Source: an uncultured Dehalococcoidia bacterium
Lineage (GTDB): Bacteria > Chloroflexota > Dehalococcoidia > Lucifugimonadales > CATOSD01
DNA length: 64,000 nt
Direction: 5' to 3'
Assembly (NCBI GenBank): GCA_951812395.1
Contig: CATOSD010000001.1
Coordinates: 1,771,108-1,835,107 of the forward strand
The notes under the pieces were generated by a model. The model searched no databases. It saw only the letters and a program-made list of their open reading frames with translations, and had not been told where the DNA came from. Positions 63,899 through 64,000 of the stretch are shown piece by piece (the first letter of the stretch is position 1; the number at the start of each line of letters is the position of its first letter). The translations under genes were made by a program, and so were the position numbers.

Positions 63899-64000
63899 TC
63901 AGGCCGTTTGTCTGCGCGTTTGCAAGAGCCTGAGGCCCGCGGCCGTCAGGGCGGCGCCTGCAATCAGCAGCGCCAGCAGGATGTGTCCGGGGACGTGGGC
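63899..64000 (-). CDS. giant LPXTG surface protein, copy C (C-terminal fragment at window edge)
   Basis: The last 33 residues and stop of a third paralogue: HVPGHILLALLIAGAALTA followed by AGLRLLQTRRQTA, identical in protein to the anchors of A and B with a few silent base changes. The LPRTGG motif would lie just beyond the window. The rest of the gene extends past position 64000, so domain content is unknown. Confidence 0.9.
   Translation of the reverse strand, partial: AHVPGHILLALLIAGAALTAAGLRLLQTRRQTA

Overview
The window is high-GC bacterial DNA whose gene content best fits a Chloroflexota genome of the Dehalococcoidia/SAR202 type. This is an inference: there is no rRNA or other phylogenetic marker gene. 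It rests on the rpmB-fakA-degV-recG block, several flavin/FAD oxidoreductases, SDRs and amidohydrolases, two very long BNR beta-propeller proteins and the lack of any outer-membrane or LPS gene. No tRNA, rRNA or CRISPR array was seen.

Layout. 0-4.1 kb: end of an SDR, a broken HMA-domain gene, DUF169, amidohydrolase and MBL-fold hydrolase, probably one catabolic operon. 4.4-7.6 kb: a decayed alpha-2-macroglobulin gene. 7.7-24.8 kb: housekeeping and metabolic genes, namely an acyl-CoA ligase, thiL, a SagB-type oxidoreductase, thiI, a full-length metH, rpmB, fakA, a DegV/FakB protein, recG and an NCS2 permease with an extra cytosolic domain. 24.8-26 kb: gene-free and rich in repeats. 26-30.2 kb: a glcDEF-like glycolate/lactate oxidase operon carrying several indels that make it look like a giant fusion. 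30.2-30.8 kb: a Phd/VapC toxin-antitoxin module with a perfect 18-bp inverted-repeat operator. 30.9-36.3 kb: an SDR lacking its catalytic Tyr/Lys, aroC, an MFS exporter, a two-repeat protein of unknown function and a methyltransferase. 36.3-48.8 kb: two large BNR-propeller paralogues, a PQQ-type propeller protein, and a peptide ABC importer (lipoprotein plus two permeases, no ATPases) with the second BNR gene embedded in it.

48.6-64 kb is the most unusual part. The 3' end of the permease gene is repeated three times in tandem (233-bp period). It is followed by a tandem array of giant surface proteins on the minus strand: copy A 1788 aa, copy B 2118 aa, and the C-terminus of copy C at the window edge. 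Each complete copy has a signal peptide, jelly-roll/cadherin-like domains and an LPRTGG sorting signal with a membrane anchor. HigBA-type modules (one intact, one reduced) lie between the copies. A and B share a promoter, an 81-nt leader and near-identical C-terminal thirds, but differ in their N-termini and by a block of about 330 residues. This looks like a surface-protein family that diversifies by recombination.

Two other window-wide patterns are clear. Several genes have a good -10 box only 6-8 nt before the start codon, implying leaderless mRNAs (thiL, thiI, the PQQ-propeller gene, higB). The intergenic regions hold a 0.5-kb dispersed repeat in two copies and a family of short palindromic repeats.
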